The position numbers and the translations under genes were made by a program. A stretch of 41,433 bases of DNA from Actinomycetota bacterium (lineage in GTDB: Bacteria > Actinomycetota > Actinomycetes > S36-B12 > UBA5976), in assembly GCA_947448865.1 (NCBI GenBank), contig CANFOW010000014.1:1-41433 (forward strand). Direction: 5' to 3'. Shown in pieces: positions 1 through 10,434 of the stretch; within the stretch, counting starts at the first letter, position 1, and each line of letters begins with the position of its first letter. Under the pieces are notes generated by a model. The model was not told where the DNA came from and searched no databases. It was given only the letters and a program-made list of their open reading frames with translations.

Positions 1-900
1 AGTCTGCACAGAGTGGAAGGCATGACGTTTGACGTTGGTGTGTTCACGAACCTGACACAAGATCATCTGGACTTTCATGGCTCAATGGAAGAATATTTCG
101 CTGCGAAGGCTTCGTTGTTTTCTCATACTCGAAGTGCAGTGGTCAATGTTGACGATAGCTGGGGCATGAAACTCGCATCAACAATTGTGGATCAACAATT
201 AATTACCATTGGTTCGGTAGGGCAATGGGTTGCAAGAGATGTTGAGTCATCACTCGAGACCTTGACGAGTTTTACTCTCCATGCACCTGAGGGTGAGGTT
301 CATCGTGTGACACTGAACATGCTGGGTGACTTTAATGTCACCAATGCTGTGACTGCGCTGGCTGTGTGTTCACAATTCGGAATTGATATTGAATCTTCGG
401 TGCACACCATGAGCACTTTCTCAGGTGTGCCTGGTCGCTTTGAGGATGTGTCTCACCAAGGACCAGGTAGAGCATTTGTTGATTACGCCCACACACCTGA
501 TGCAGTAGACAAAGTCTTACAAGGAATTCGAGGAGCTCATCCAGAAACCTTGATTACGGTTATTGGATGTGGCGGTGATCGTGACTCCAGCAAGCGTTAC
601 GACATGGGTCGGGTAGCCAGTGAACTGTCCGACGTTGTCATTGTGACTGATGACAATCCGCGATCTGAAGATCCGCACCTCATTCGAGCTGAAGTACTTC
701 GTGGGGCTCATGACGGTAGTGCCCGCGTGATTGAGATTGGTGACCGACGAGAAGCCATTCGCACTGCTTTAGGCATGGCTGATACCCGAGATGTTGTTGC
801 GGTATTGGGTAAGGGACACGAACAGGGTCAAGAAATTTCCGATGTTGTCCACGCCTTTGACGACCGTGAGGTCATCAAGCAGGAGAGCGCTCATGCGTAG
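1..900 (+). CDS. murE: UDP-N-acetylmuramoyl-tripeptide synthetase MurE (5' truncated by window edge)
   Basis: Frame 1 is open from base 1 (SLHRVEGMTFDVGVFTNLTQDHLDFHGSMEEY), a Mur ligase motif; GKGHEQGQEI near the C-terminus; followed by murF. Confidence 0.95.
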   Translation, partial: SLHRVEGMTFDVGVFTNLTQDHLDFHGSMEEYFAAKASLFSHTRSAVVNVDDSWGMKLASTIVDQQLITIGSVGQWVARDVESSLETLTSFTLHAPEGEVHRVTLNMLGDFNVTNAVTALAVCSQFGIDIESSVHTMSTFSGVPGRFEDVSHQGPGRAFVDYAHTPDAVDKVLQGIRGAHPETLITVIGCGGDRDSSKRYDMGRVASELSDVVIVTDDNPRSEDPHLIRAEVLRGAHDGSARVIEIGDRREAIRTALGMADTRDVVAVLGKGHEQGQEISDVVHAFDDREVIKQESAHA

Positions 901-2290
901 TTTCAATCTCCAACACCTAGCAGCAATCACGGATGGTCAGTTGATTGGCAATCCAGACCTCACAGTTCTCGGAGTGTGCACTGACACGCGAAGCGTTACT
1001 CCTGGTGATTTATTTTGCGCAATCATTGGCGAAAATACAGATCCGCATGATCTTGTTCATGAAGCATTTGATCGAGGCGCAGTTGCAGTGTTGGCTTCAC
1101 GCCCAATTGACGGCCCATGTGTTGTGGTGTCGTCAGATAGTGATTTGGATCCTGTCATTGTTGCGCTAGGTCAGCTCGCACGCGTGCAACGCGAAACAAT
1201 GTCAGATGCGACAGTGATAGGAATTACTGGATCGTCAGGTAAGACTTCGACAAAAGATGTTATTGGTCAAGTGGTGAGTCACTTCGCACCTACACAAGCG
1301 CCAGCTGGTTCACCAAATAATGAACTCGGTTTACCGTTAACCATTCTTCAGGCTCCTGCTTTGACAAAATATTTGGTTCTCGAAATGGGTATGCGCGGTT
1401 TAGGCCACATCAGTTATTTGTGTGACATTGCACGCCCCACGATTGGCGTTGTAACGAATGTGGGCAAGGCTCATATTGGTGAAGTGGGCTCGCTCGATGC
1501 TATTCGGGAAGCTAAAGCAGAACTCGTAATGCATCTTCCTGCATCGGGCACTGCTGTGTTGAACTACGACGATCCGTATGTCCGCACGATGCGCGAACTC
1601 ACACCAGCGCAGGTTGTGACTTTTGGGTTTACTTCCGAGGCAGACGTTTTTGCGCACGATTTAGTTATTGAGTCGGATGGAACGAGTTCATTCACTGTGG
1701 TGCATCGGGATAATCAAGCCAGAGTCTCGCTCCCTCTGATTGGAAAACACAGCGTGTCCAATGCTTTGGCCGCTGCTGCGGTTGGCTTGTCGATTGGAAT
1801 GCCACTGGACCAGATTGGTCAACATCTCCACACCGTCACTGCAGTAAGTAAATGGCGAATGGAAGTTCATCAAGTAGCCCGTGACATCACACTGATCAAT
1901 GATGCCTATAACGCGAATCCTGATTCAATGCGAGCAGCATTACTGGCCCTGCAATCAATGGGACATTCCCGACGAACCTGGGCCGTGCTAGGAGCCATGC
2001 GGGAACTAGGTGCTGATTCGGACAGTGAACACATTGCGCTTGGACAAAGCACACGAGACTTTGGCTGTGATGTGGTGGTTGCTGTGGGACCTGATGCTAA
2101 GCATATATATGAAGGCGCTCGGGATGCTGGTGTTGAGAAAGCCGTGTGGTTACCCGATATTGCAAGCGCATCAGACTACATTGTTTCAGAGGTAGCACCT
2201 CACGACATCATCTTGTTTAAGGCATCTCGTTCGATTGGGCTCGAGAAACTCGTGCAACTCGTGGAAGACCGACTAGGAGAGGACGCGTGA
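893..2290 (+). CDS. murF: UDP-N-acetylmuramoyl-tripeptide--D-alanyl-D-alanine ligase MurF
   Basis: GITGSSGKTSTKD P-loop, NDAYNANPDSM motif; start chosen at ATG 893 (MRSFNLQHLAAITDG), overlapping the murE stop. Confidence 0.95.
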   Translation: MRSFNLQHLAAITDGQLIGNPDLTVLGVCTDTRSVTPGDLFCAIIGENTDPHDLVHEAFDRGAVAVLASRPIDGPCVVVSSDSDLDPVIVALGQLARVQRETMSDATVIGITGSSGKTSTKDVIGQVVSHFAPTQAPAGSPNNELGLPLTILQAPALTKYLVLEMGMRGLGHISYLCDIARPTIGVVTNVGKAHIGEVGSLDAIREAKAELVMHLPASGTAVLNYDDPYVRTMRELTPAQVVTFGFTSEADVFAHDLVIESDGTSSFTVVHRDNQARVSLPLIGKHSVSNALAAAAVGLSIGMPLDQIGQHLHTVTAVSKWRMEVHQVARDITLINDAYNANPDSMRAALLALQSMGHSRRTWAVLGAMRELGADSDSEHIALGQSTRDFGCDVVVAVGPDAKHIYEGARDAGVEKAVWLPDIASASDYIVSEVAPHDIILFKASRSIGLEKLVQLVEDRLGEDA

Positions 2291-2291
2291 C

Positions 2292-3359
2292 GTGAAATTA
2301 GTCGTGCTAGCCGGAGCTCTAGCGGCGCTTTTCTCGTTAATCGGAACTCCAATATTGATTTTGTTTTTGCGTAAACGTGGGTATGCCCAAGCAATCCGTG
2401 AATCATCAAATGGCCTGCAATACCCCGAACATGGAAGCAAGCGAGGTACGCCTTCGATGGGTGGCCTTGCAATCGTGCTAGCTGTTGTGGCCGGTTACTT
2501 TTTCACGCACCTGATCATGTGGACTGCGCCAACGGTTTCTGGGTATCTTGCACTGTATTTAATGGTGGCACTTGGGTTAGTTGGTATGGCCGATGACTAC
2601 CTCAAAATATTTAAGCAACGTAGCACCGGAATCCGAGCACGCAGCAAGTTGCTTGGCCAAGCTGTCGCGGCAATTTCATTCGGAATTTTGTCGACACATT
2701 TTCTTGATGAGACAGGTCGCCCACCAATAACAGATGCAGTCTCTCTTGTGCGGGATACATCACTCGTGCTTCCTGCAGGAGTGCTTCTAGTGTGGATTTG
2801 GTTCTTAATTACCGGAATCACAAACGGCGTAAACCTCACCGATGGCTTGGATGGATTAGCTACTGGTGCCATCGTGATGTCTTTTGTCGCGTACACCATC
2901 ATTTCTGTGTGGCAGTACGGACAAAACTGTGGATTCGGTATTACTCCGCATTGTTACACCGTTCGTGATCCACTTGACCTTGCAACATTTGCGTCCGCTT
3001 GTGCAGGAGCCTGCTTTGGTTTCTTGTGGTGGAACACGAGTCCAGCTCGAATCTTTATGGGTGACACAGGATCACTAGCACTCGGTGGTGCAATCGCTGC
3101 GTTAGCTTTGATGACTCGCACTGAGTTGTTACTGGGTCTAGTCGGTGGATTGTTTGTCGTCGTGACACTGTCTGTCATTGCACAGGTCGGATCATTCAAA
3201 CTCACTGGTAAACGAGTTCTGCGCATGGCGCCGCTACATCATCACTTCGAAATGTTGGGATGGCCAGAAGTTTTAATTGTTGTTCGCTTTTGGATTATCC
3301 AAGGTCTTTTTATCGGATTAGCCATGGCAGTTTTCTACGGCGAGTGGGTCACTCAGTAA
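2292..3359 (+). CDS. mraY: Phospho-N-acetylmuramoyl-pentapeptide-transferase MraY
   Basis: GTG start; GTPSMGG, NLTDGLDGLA, FMGDTGSLALGG and PLHHHFE motifs. Confidence 0.97.
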   Translation: MKLVVLAGALAALFSLIGTPILILFLRKRGYAQAIRESSNGLQYPEHGSKRGTPSMGGLAIVLAVVAGYFFTHLIMWTAPTVSGYLALYLMVALGLVGMADDYLKIFKQRSTGIRARSKLLGQAVAAISFGILSTHFLDETGRPPITDAVSLVRDTSLVLPAGVLLVWIWFLITGITNGVNLTDGLDGLATGAIVMSFVAYTIISVWQYGQNCGFGITPHCYTVRDPLDLATFASACAGACFGFLWWNTSPARIFMGDTGSLALGGAIAALALMTRTELLLGLVGGLFVVVTLSVIAQVGSFKLTGKRVLRMAPLHHHFEMLGWPEVLIVVRFWIIQGLFIGLAMAVFYGEWVTQ

Positions 3360-4793
3360 ATGAATCTCGACCGCATTAATGACTTGTCACGATCATCTGA
3401 GTGGCAAGGTTTACACGCGACAGTAGTTGGACTCGGTGTGGCTGGTTTTGCTGCGGCAGACGCTCTGATACATGTTGGTGCGACTGTCACGATTGTCGAC
3501 AAGTCAGTCACTGATAAAACTCGCGAGCGTGGAACTGTTTTAGAAATTCTTGGCGCCACGCTTGTCATGGGTGATGATTCGCAATTGCCCGATGGCACAG
3601 AACTTTTAGTGTTGTCGCCAGGTGTGCCGCCACAGGCTCCTATTGTGAAGCAAGCGTTGGCTGCCGGAATCCCAGTCTGGGGAGAACTTGAACTTGCCTG
3701 GCGCTTGCGCGACAACGACGCTCCGTGGCTTGTGATAACGGGAACAAACGGAAAGACCACAACGACGCTGATGCTTGAGTCAATTCTGGTTGCATCTGGT
3801 CAACGCAGCATTGCTGCCGGAAACATTGGGCGCTCACTCGTTGAAGTCATGATGGACCCGATGCCATGGGACAGTATCGCGGTTGAAGTCGGTGCACCCC
3901 AGTTGCCTTACATTCACACGGTGTCACCACTTGCCTCGGTGTGTCTCAATGTCGCACCGGATCACATTGATTTATTTGGCTCATTTGATGACTACGTTGC
4001 AGCAAAGGCTCGCATTTACGAACGCACGCAAGTTGCTGCGATCTTTAACGTGGCTGATGACGAAACGTTGCGGATGGTCGAGAATGCGGATGTTGTTGAA
4101 GGTTGTCGGGCTATCGGTTTCACTTTGGGTATCCCAGACATTTCGATGGTCGGATTAGTTGACGAGTTCTTGGTTGACCGTGCGTTCCTTCCAAATCGCA
4201 AAGACACCGCACTCGAGCTTGCGCAAATAACCGACTTAGCAATCCCTGCCCGACACAACATCGAAAATGCACTTGCTGCATGTGCGTTAGCACGCGCGCA
4301 TGGAGTAGATGCCCGCTCGATTTTGCATGGGTTGCGGGCGTGGGTGCCAGCTGCGCATCGCATCGCAACTGTGGCCACCATTGATGACATTACATATATT
4401 GATGATTCAAAAGCTACAAATACCCATGCGGCACTGACTTCCATCAAGGCCTACGACTCGATTGTATGGATTGCCGGCGGTATGGCTAAGGGTCAAGATT
4501 TTGATGAACTTGTTATCGACAGTGCATCTCGACTGCGCGGAGTTGTATTACTCGGTGTTGATCAAGAAATTATTGCCAGTGCTTTAGCACGTCATGCGCC
4601 TCACGTTCCGGTGCGACGAGTTACTGATACAACTGCTGAGGCTATGGAATCAGTGGTTCAATCGGCACGAGAGCTAGCCCAGGCAGGGGACACAGTCTTG
4701 CTGGCACCGGGATGCGCGTCGTGGGATATGTATCGCGACTATGGCCATCGTGGCGACGCTTTCGCAACATACGTTCGACAATTGGAAAATTAA
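3360..4793 (+). CDS. murD: UDP-N-acetylmuramoylalanine--D-glutamate ligase MurD
   Basis: GTNGKTTTT P-loop, HRIATVATIDDITYIDDSKATN, LLAPGCASWDMYRDYGHRGDAF. Confidence 0.96.
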   Translation: MNLDRINDLSRSSEWQGLHATVVGLGVAGFAAADALIHVGATVTIVDKSVTDKTRERGTVLEILGATLVMGDDSQLPDGTELLVLSPGVPPQAPIVKQALAAGIPVWGELELAWRLRDNDAPWLVITGTNGKTTTTLMLESILVASGQRSIAAGNIGRSLVEVMMDPMPWDSIAVEVGAPQLPYIHTVSPLASVCLNVAPDHIDLFGSFDDYVAAKARIYERTQVAAIFNVADDETLRMVENADVVEGCRAIGFTLGIPDISMVGLVDEFLVDRAFLPNRKDTALELAQITDLAIPARHNIENALAACALARAHGVDARSILHGLRAWVPAAHRIATVATIDDITYIDDSKATNTHAALTSIKAYDSIVWIAGGMAKGQDFDELVIDSASRLRGVVLLGVDQEIIASALARHAPHVPVRRVTDTTAEAMESVVQSARELAQAGDTVLLAPGCASWDMYRDYGHRGDAFATYVRQLEN

Positions 4794-5947
4794 TGGCAAC
4801 AACCCATTCTTCATCAGGCAACACTGGCACGACTCGCGGTGAAATGCGCCAAAACATGGAGCATCCTCACTGGAATTTGACTGTCATAACTTTTTGCACG
4901 ATTGCATTGTTGCTCAGCGGTCTCATGATGGTTACCTCTGCATCGAGCGTGTTCTCTTATCAGCATTACGGAAGTTCCTACGCACTGGCAATTAGACAGC
5001 TTGGATTCGGAGCAGTGGGTGGATACTTAGCGTGGCGTGTGTCGTACTTCAGTGTTGTGCAAGTGCGTCGACTAGTTGCGCCGCTATTACTTCTATCGGG
5101 CACTGCTCTTGTTTTAGTTTTAGTAATTGGCAGTTCCGTTAATGGGCAAAAAAACTGGATTAACTTATGGGGACCGCTGCGACTACAGCCTTCTGAATTT
5201 GCGAAACTAGCGGTCGTATTGTTCGGTGCACATGTTATGGCGCGAAATTATCATCGACTCGATAATTGGGTTGTTTTATTATTTCCAGTTTCATTGGTTT
5301 TTCTGGCCATTTTGTTCTTGATCATGGCCGAAGGTGATCTTGGAACTGCGATGGTGATTACGCCAATTATGGCCGCACCGTTTTACTTTGTTGGTGCACC
5401 GCGTTCATGGTTCGTTGGTTTAGCAACTTTTGGAGTTTTAGGAATTCTTGGGCTCTCTTACGCTCAGCCGTATCGGATGCGTCGCTTCACCTCGTGGCTT
5501 CATCAGAACTCAGACCAACAAGGAACGAACTACCAGTTCACTCATGGAAAATATGCGCTTGGTAGTGGCGGCATTCTGGGTCAAGGATTAGGTGCTTCAA
5601 AAGAAAAATGGGGAACTTTGCCGGAAGCGCATACAGACTTTATTTATGCAGTCATTGGTGAAGAGACAGGATTGTTGGGCACCATAATCGTGCTCGCTCT
5701 TTTTATCGCCCTGATTACTAGTGGTATCCGAATCGCGAAAAACACTCACGACAACTTTGTGAAGCTAACATCGCTTGGAATCTGCACGTGGTTAGCGACT
5801 CAGATGATTGTGAACATTGGTGGCGTGCTCGGAATCTTGCCGATCACAGGCGTGCCGCTTCCGCTCGTGAGCTATGGCGGATCATCTCTCATACCCACTC
5901 TCATTGCGCTGGGTATTCTCATGTCCTTTGCACGGCAGGAAACATGA
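4793..5947 (+). CDS. ftsW: SEDS-family septal peptidoglycan polymerase FtsW
   Basis: SEDS motifs (LQPSEFAKLA, TGVPLPLVSYGGSSL); ATG at 4793 overlaps the murD TAA stop. Confidence 0.94.
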   Translation: MATTHSSSGNTGTTRGEMRQNMEHPHWNLTVITFCTIALLLSGLMMVTSASSVFSYQHYGSSYALAIRQLGFGAVGGYLAWRVSYFSVVQVRRLVAPLLLLSGTALVLVLVIGSSVNGQKNWINLWGPLRLQPSEFAKLAVVLFGAHVMARNYHRLDNWVVLLFPVSLVFLAILFLIMAEGDLGTAMVITPIMAAPFYFVGAPRSWFVGLATFGVLGILGLSYAQPYRMRRFTSWLHQNSDQQGTNYQFTHGKYALGSGGILGQGLGASKEKWGTLPEAHTDFIYAVIGEETGLLGTIIVLALFIALITSGIRIAKNTHDNFVKLTSLGICTWLATQMIVNIGGVLGILPITGVPLPLVSYGGSSLIPTLIALGILMSFARQET

Positions 5948-7017
5948 TGCGAGTTGTAGTTGCTGGTGGTGGGACAGCCGGTCACATTGAACCAGCCATG
6001 AATTTGGCTGATGAACTCATGCGACGAGATAGCAACACCGTAGTTACCGCGTTGGGTACGTCACGTGGTTTAGAAGTGACACTTGTACCTGAGCGTGGGT
6101 ATGCCCTCGAACTTATTCCTGCAGTGCCATTTCCTCGCCGACTCAACAAAGACTTTGTGACATTACCTTGGCGCCTCTACCAAGCTATTAAACAAACGCG
6201 ACACATCCTTGAGTCCGTGAACGCAGATGTTGTTGTTGGTTTCGGCGGGTATGTAGCTATCCCTGCGTATCTCGCGGCTCGTGGTCGATTTCCCATTGTT
6301 ATTCACGAGGCGAATGCCCGCGCAGGACTAGCTAATCGCGTGGGCGCACGTTTTGCACAAGGTGTCGCAGAAAGTTTCCCGGGGTCACTCCCACGAGCGA
6401 CGCTTACCGGAATTCCACTACGCAAATCAATTGCAGATTTCAACAGAGCGCAGCTACGTGAGAGTGCCCGCGATTATTTTGGAATCACGGGGCAAGACCC
6501 TGTGGTACTTGTGTTTGGCGGATCTCAAGGTGCCACGCATCTAAATACGGTTCTTGGCGAAGTACTTGCTTCCGAAAAGTCACACGGTGTTACCTTCTTG
6601 CATGCTTTTGGGACTAAGAACGCTGCAGTTGCAGAAGCCTCATCGCGATACATACCCGTCCCTTATATAAGTCGTATGGATTTGGCTTATGCGGCAAGTG
6701 ATTTTGCGATCTGCAGAAGTGGAGCATTAACAGTGACGGAGCTCGCCGCTGTTGGGCTGCCTGCATGTTTTGTTCCCCTGCCAATCGGTAACGGCGAACA
6801 GTCGTTAAACGCCGCTGATGTTGTATCAGCAGGTGGCTCCATGTTGTGTTTAGATTCAAACTTCGATGCGGATTTTGTGTGTGACCACGTGATACCGCTT
6901 GTGAAAAACGAGCAGGAACGCGAACGCATGGGCGCTATTACCGCTTCACTAGGCAAGCAGGATGCCTCTGCATTATTGGCGGACTTAGTTAGTACCGTAG
7001 TGAAGAGGTCATCATGA
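5944..7017 (+). CDS. murG: UDP-GlcNAc:lipid I N-acetylglucosaminyltransferase MurG
   Basis: RVVVAGGGTAGHIEPA, VFGGSQGA, SGALTVTELAAVGLP; start at 5944 within the ftsW 3' end. Confidence 0.96.
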   Translation: MMRVVVAGGGTAGHIEPAMNLADELMRRDSNTVVTALGTSRGLEVTLVPERGYALELIPAVPFPRRLNKDFVTLPWRLYQAIKQTRHILESVNADVVVGFGGYVAIPAYLAARGRFPIVIHEANARAGLANRVGARFAQGVAESFPGSLPRATLTGIPLRKSIADFNRAQLRESARDYFGITGQDPVVLVFGGSQGATHLNTVLGEVLASEKSHGVTFLHAFGTKNAAVAEASSRYIPVPYISRMDLAYAASDFAICRSGALTVTELAAVGLPACFVPLPIGNGEQSLNAADVVSAGGSMLCLDSNFDADFVCDHVIPLVKNEQERERMGAITASLGKQDASALLADLVSTVVKRSS

Positions 7018-8411
7018 GTTACTTAAACGGACGCGTGCACATAGTCGGCATTGGTGGTGCGGGCATGAGCGGCATAGCTCGGATTCTGTTGACACAAGGC
7101 GTTGACGTATCTGGCAGTGATGCAAAGGATTCCCGCAGACTTCAGGCCCTAGTTCCACTCGGCGCGTATGTTTATGTGGGGCACGATGGCGCTGCGATGA
7201 TGTCGTCGGGCACTCCAACTGTTGTTGTGGCATCAACGGCAATTCCTGAATCAAATCCCGAACTTGTTGCAGCCCGCACTGCAGGTATCCCAGTGCTGAG
7301 TCGAGCACAGGCACTTTCTGAACTGGTTTCGCCATTCACAACTATTTCGGTAGCAGGAACTCATGGAAAAACAACGACGACTTCTATGGTCACCGTTATT
7401 TTGCAATCTGCTGGGAAGAACCCTTCGTTTGTCATTGGGTCTGAGATGAATGAGTCGGGTAGTAATGCGCATCTTGGTACGAGTGACCTTTTTGTCGTAG
7501 AAGCCGATGAAAGTGACGGAACTTTTCTCGAACTCAACACGTTTGCTGGAATCGTGACAAATGTTGAGTCTGACCATCTGAACTACTGGGGAACGTATGA
7601 AGCAATTGAGCAAGCGTTCGTTGACTTTGTTGTTTCCACGTCACGAAATCACGGTTTTGCAGTTGTGTGTGGAGATGATCCAGGCGCACAAGTAGTCATA
7701 GAACGTGCGCGAGCTCTCGGTGCCAGAGTTATCACGTACGGACAATCACCATCGTGTGACGCAGTGCTATCAATGAGGGAATCGGTTACCGTCGGCGCAC
7801 AATTTGTCATCGACTTTGGCGACGTGACCATTGGTCCAATCTCGTTACGAGTACCAGGAGCTCATAATGCGCTGAACGCGACAGCTGCTGCGATTGTTGC
7901 TCTTGAAATCGGCTGTAGCCCAGAGCAAGTTGTTACTGGGCTTGAAACATTTACTGGAACACACAGGCGCTTTGAATTTAGAGGTGAGGCGAATGGTGTT
8001 CGAGTTTTTGACGACTATGCACATCACCCGACAGAAATTGATGCGGTACTCAAAGCTGCTCGTACGGTTGTTGGCGCTGGAAAGGTGATTGTTGCGTTTC
8101 AGGCACATCATTATTACAGAACGGCACTTTTCTCTAAGGAATTTGGACAAGCGCTTGGGTTAGCTGACTTTGCGGTTGTTCTCGAAGTTTTTGCGCCAGG
8201 CGAAACGCCTATTCCCGGGGCTTCGGGGAGCACGATGGCTGGCAATGTACCTTTACCAGCAGACTGCGTAGTTTTTGAACCGTCGTGGTCAGCAGTACCT
8301 GGTCACTTAGTATCTGCTGCACAACCTGGAGACATCATCATGACTCTTGGTGCTGGCGACATCGGGATGATGTGCCCGACGATTCTTGAACTGTTAGCAA
8401 GCGAGTCGTAA
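7014..8411 (+). CDS. murC: UDP-N-acetylmuramate--L-alanine ligase MurC
   Basis: HIVGIGGAGMSGIA, AGTHGKTTTT, DDYAHHPTEI motifs; ATGA overlap with murG. Confidence 0.97.
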   Translation: MSYLNGRVHIVGIGGAGMSGIARILLTQGVDVSGSDAKDSRRLQALVPLGAYVYVGHDGAAMMSSGTPTVVVASTAIPESNPELVAARTAGIPVLSRAQALSELVSPFTTISVAGTHGKTTTTSMVTVILQSAGKNPSFVIGSEMNESGSNAHLGTSDLFVVEADESDGTFLELNTFAGIVTNVESDHLNYWGTYEAIEQAFVDFVVSTSRNHGFAVVCGDDPGAQVVIERARALGARVITYGQSPSCDAVLSMRESVTVGAQFVIDFGDVTIGPISLRVPGAHNALNATAAAIVALEIGCSPEQVVTGLETFTGTHRRFEFRGEANGVRVFDDYAHHPTEIDAVLKAARTVVGAGKVIVAFQAHHYYRTALFSKEFGQALGLADFAVVLEVFAPGETPIPGASGSTMAGNVPLPADCVVFEPSWSAVPGHLVSAAQPGDIIMTLGAGDIGMMCPTILELLASES

Positions 8412-9101
8412 GTGGCGCAGACTGTTCGCGCTGGTTCAAAGCAGGTAACCCGTCGAAGTCGACTGCCATGGGTGTTGTGGCTACTTGCAATGGTTATCGG
8501 TGCAGTCTGGTTTGTTATGTTTCATAGTTCCTGGTTTCTCGCAACCGAAATAAAAATTTCAGGCACGACCCGAATTGATCCTAAAAAAATTCAAAACATT
8601 GCCAAGGATTCACTCGGACAGCCACTTGCGGCATTATCTGGAGACACAGTTCGAACAAAGCTTTCCAAACTTCCTGAGGTGAAGGAATCTCGAGTTGAGC
8701 GCGGGTGGCCACACACCATCTTGATAACAGTTGTCGAGCGACAACCAGTTGCACTCGCAGACACGGGCAAGGGGTTTCAACTTGTTGATGATCTCGGAGC
8801 GGCCGCAGGACCAATACTGACGTCGGCGCCATCACAATTTGTTGTGGTCACGGGAACTCCAGGAACTTCAGCGATGCTCTCTGCGGTGCAAGTGATTGGC
8901 GGTTTACCCAAAACCTGGAAAGTGCAGTCAATGTCTGCTGCAACACAGGATTCAGTTGTCGTTCGTCTTTTGGGTGGAGTAGTCGTGACCTTTGGATCTG
9001 GTGACCGAGTTGCTGACAAAGTTAAAGTTGCCGAGGCACTCATTGCAAATAAATATCTGTCAATTAATGTCAGCTCGCCCGATGCGCCGACAGTGCGCTA
9101 A
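8412..9101 (+). CDS. ftsQ: Cell division protein FtsQ/DivIB (POTRA domain)
   Basis: GTG start; single N-terminal TM then POTRA-like domain (LATEIKISGTTRIDPKKI...); position between murC and ftsZ. Confidence 0.88.
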   Translation: MAQTVRAGSKQVTRRSRLPWVLWLLAMVIGAVWFVMFHSSWFLATEIKISGTTRIDPKKIQNIAKDSLGQPLAALSGDTVRTKLSKLPEVKESRVERGWPHTILITVVERQPVALADTGKGFQLVDDLGAAAGPILTSAPSQFVVVTGTPGTSAMLSAVQVIGGLPKTWKVQSMSAATQDSVVVRLLGGVVVTFGSGDRVADKVKVAEALIANKYLSINVSSPDAPTVR

Positions 9102-9219
9102 CGGCGTGTTGTACCAAGATTTTCCTTGTGTACCAATACCTTTAGTTAGTCGCAGGTTGACATAACTATAAGCCTCTGGTTGAGGTTGAGAGTTTGTCAG
9201 AACGGAAAGGTACTCAGCA

Positions 9220-10434
9220 ATGGCTGCTCCCCAGAATTATTTAGCTGTTATCAAAGTTGTTGGTATCGGCGGCGGCGGAGTGAACGCAATCAATCGCATG
9301 ATTGAAGTGGGGCTCAAAGGCGTCGAGTTTGTTGCGATTAACACAGATGCACAAAATCTTTTAATGAGCGATGCCGACGTCAAGCTTGATATCGGTCGCG
9401 ACCTAACACGTGGACTTGGTGCTGGCGCCGATCCTGAAGTTGGTCGTGGTGCTGCCGAAGATCACATTGAAGAGATTGAAGAAGTTCTTAAAGGTTCCGA
9501 CATGGTGTTTATCACCGCTGGCGAAGGCGGTGGAACCGGTACTGGTGGAGCTCCCGTTGTTGCGCGTATCTCTCGTCAACTTGGTGCGCTCACTATTGGT
9601 GTTGTTACGCGACCATTTAGCTTCGAAGGCAAGCGACGTGCCACTCAAGCAGATTCCGGCGTTGAAGCATTGCGCAGTGAAGTGGACACACTCATTGTCA
9701 TTCCTAACGATCGCTTACTTGAAATGGAAGATAACGGAATTAGTGTCATTGACGCATTCCGTCATGCAGACTCCGTTTTGTTCCAAGGCGTGAGCGGCAT
9801 CACTGATTTAATTACCACTCCAGGTTTAATCAACTTGGATTACGCCGATGTGCGCAGTGTGATGAAAGATGCAGGATCGGCTCTTATGGGTATTGGCTCT
9901 GCTCGTGGCGAGAATCGTGCTCTTGAAGCAGCTCGTGAAGCGATTTCAAGTCCGTTACTTGAAGCAAGTATTGAAGGTGCCCGCGGCGTATTGATTTCAA
10001 TTTCTGGTGGTAGCGATCTGGGATTATTTGAAATTAGTGAAGCGGCTCGTATGGTTCAAAATGCTGTGCATCCAGATGCGAATATTATTTTTGGTGCAGT
10101 GATTGATGACACTCAAGGCGACCAAGTCAAGGTCACGGTTATTGCTGCAGGCTTTGATGGTGGAGCTCCGCCATCTAATAAAAAATCATCTGCCTCGTCG
10201 AAGGAAGCCCTGGAACAAACTCCGCTAGCGGCCGAAGTGGCACGTGACTTGGCTCGCGACGGAGAGACCCCGAGCATTCCGCTACCGCCATCGTTCACGC
10301 AGTTTCCCCTACTTGATAGTCCATCAGATGAAGATGGCTTCGATAGTTTGTTTGGATCTTCGCAAGCCTCAGCGCCCTTGGCACCGGAGGACAGCGATCC
10401 AAACGATGTAGATATCCCTGACTTTTTGCGGTGA
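9220..10434 (+). CDS. ftsZ: Cell division GTPase FtsZ
   Basis: [33 protein letters not shown] (tubulin signature), IPNDRLLE; C-terminal DVDIPDFLR peptide. Confidence 0.99.
   Translation: MAAPQNYLAVIKVVGIGGGGVNAINRMIEVGLKGVEFVAINTDAQNLLMSDADVKLDIGRDLTRGLGAGADPEVGRGAAEDHIEEIEEVLKGSDMVFITAGEGGGTGTGGAPVVARISRQLGALTIGVVTRPFSFEGKRRATQADSGVEALRSEVDTLIVIPNDRLLEMEDNGISVIDAFRHADSVLFQGVSGITDLITTPGLINLDYADVRSVMKDAGSALMGIGSARGENRALEAAREAISSPLLEASIEGARGVLISISGGSDLGLFEISEAARMVQNAVHPDANIIFGAVIDDTQGDQVKVTVIAAGFDGGAPPSNKKSSASSKEALEQTPLAAEVARDLARDGETPSIPLPPSFTQFPLLDSPSDEDGFDSLFGSSQASAPLAPEDSDPNDVDIPDFLR

Noticed and set aside
791-892. N-terminal extension of the murF ORF (MLLRYWVRDTNRVKK...)
   Set aside because: Overlaps murE coding; the MurF family N-terminus fits ATG 893.
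3353-4447. Minus-strand ORFs of 135 and 143 aa opposite murD
   Set aside because: They lie entirely or almost entirely antisense to a confident murD coding sequence and show no recognisable motif.
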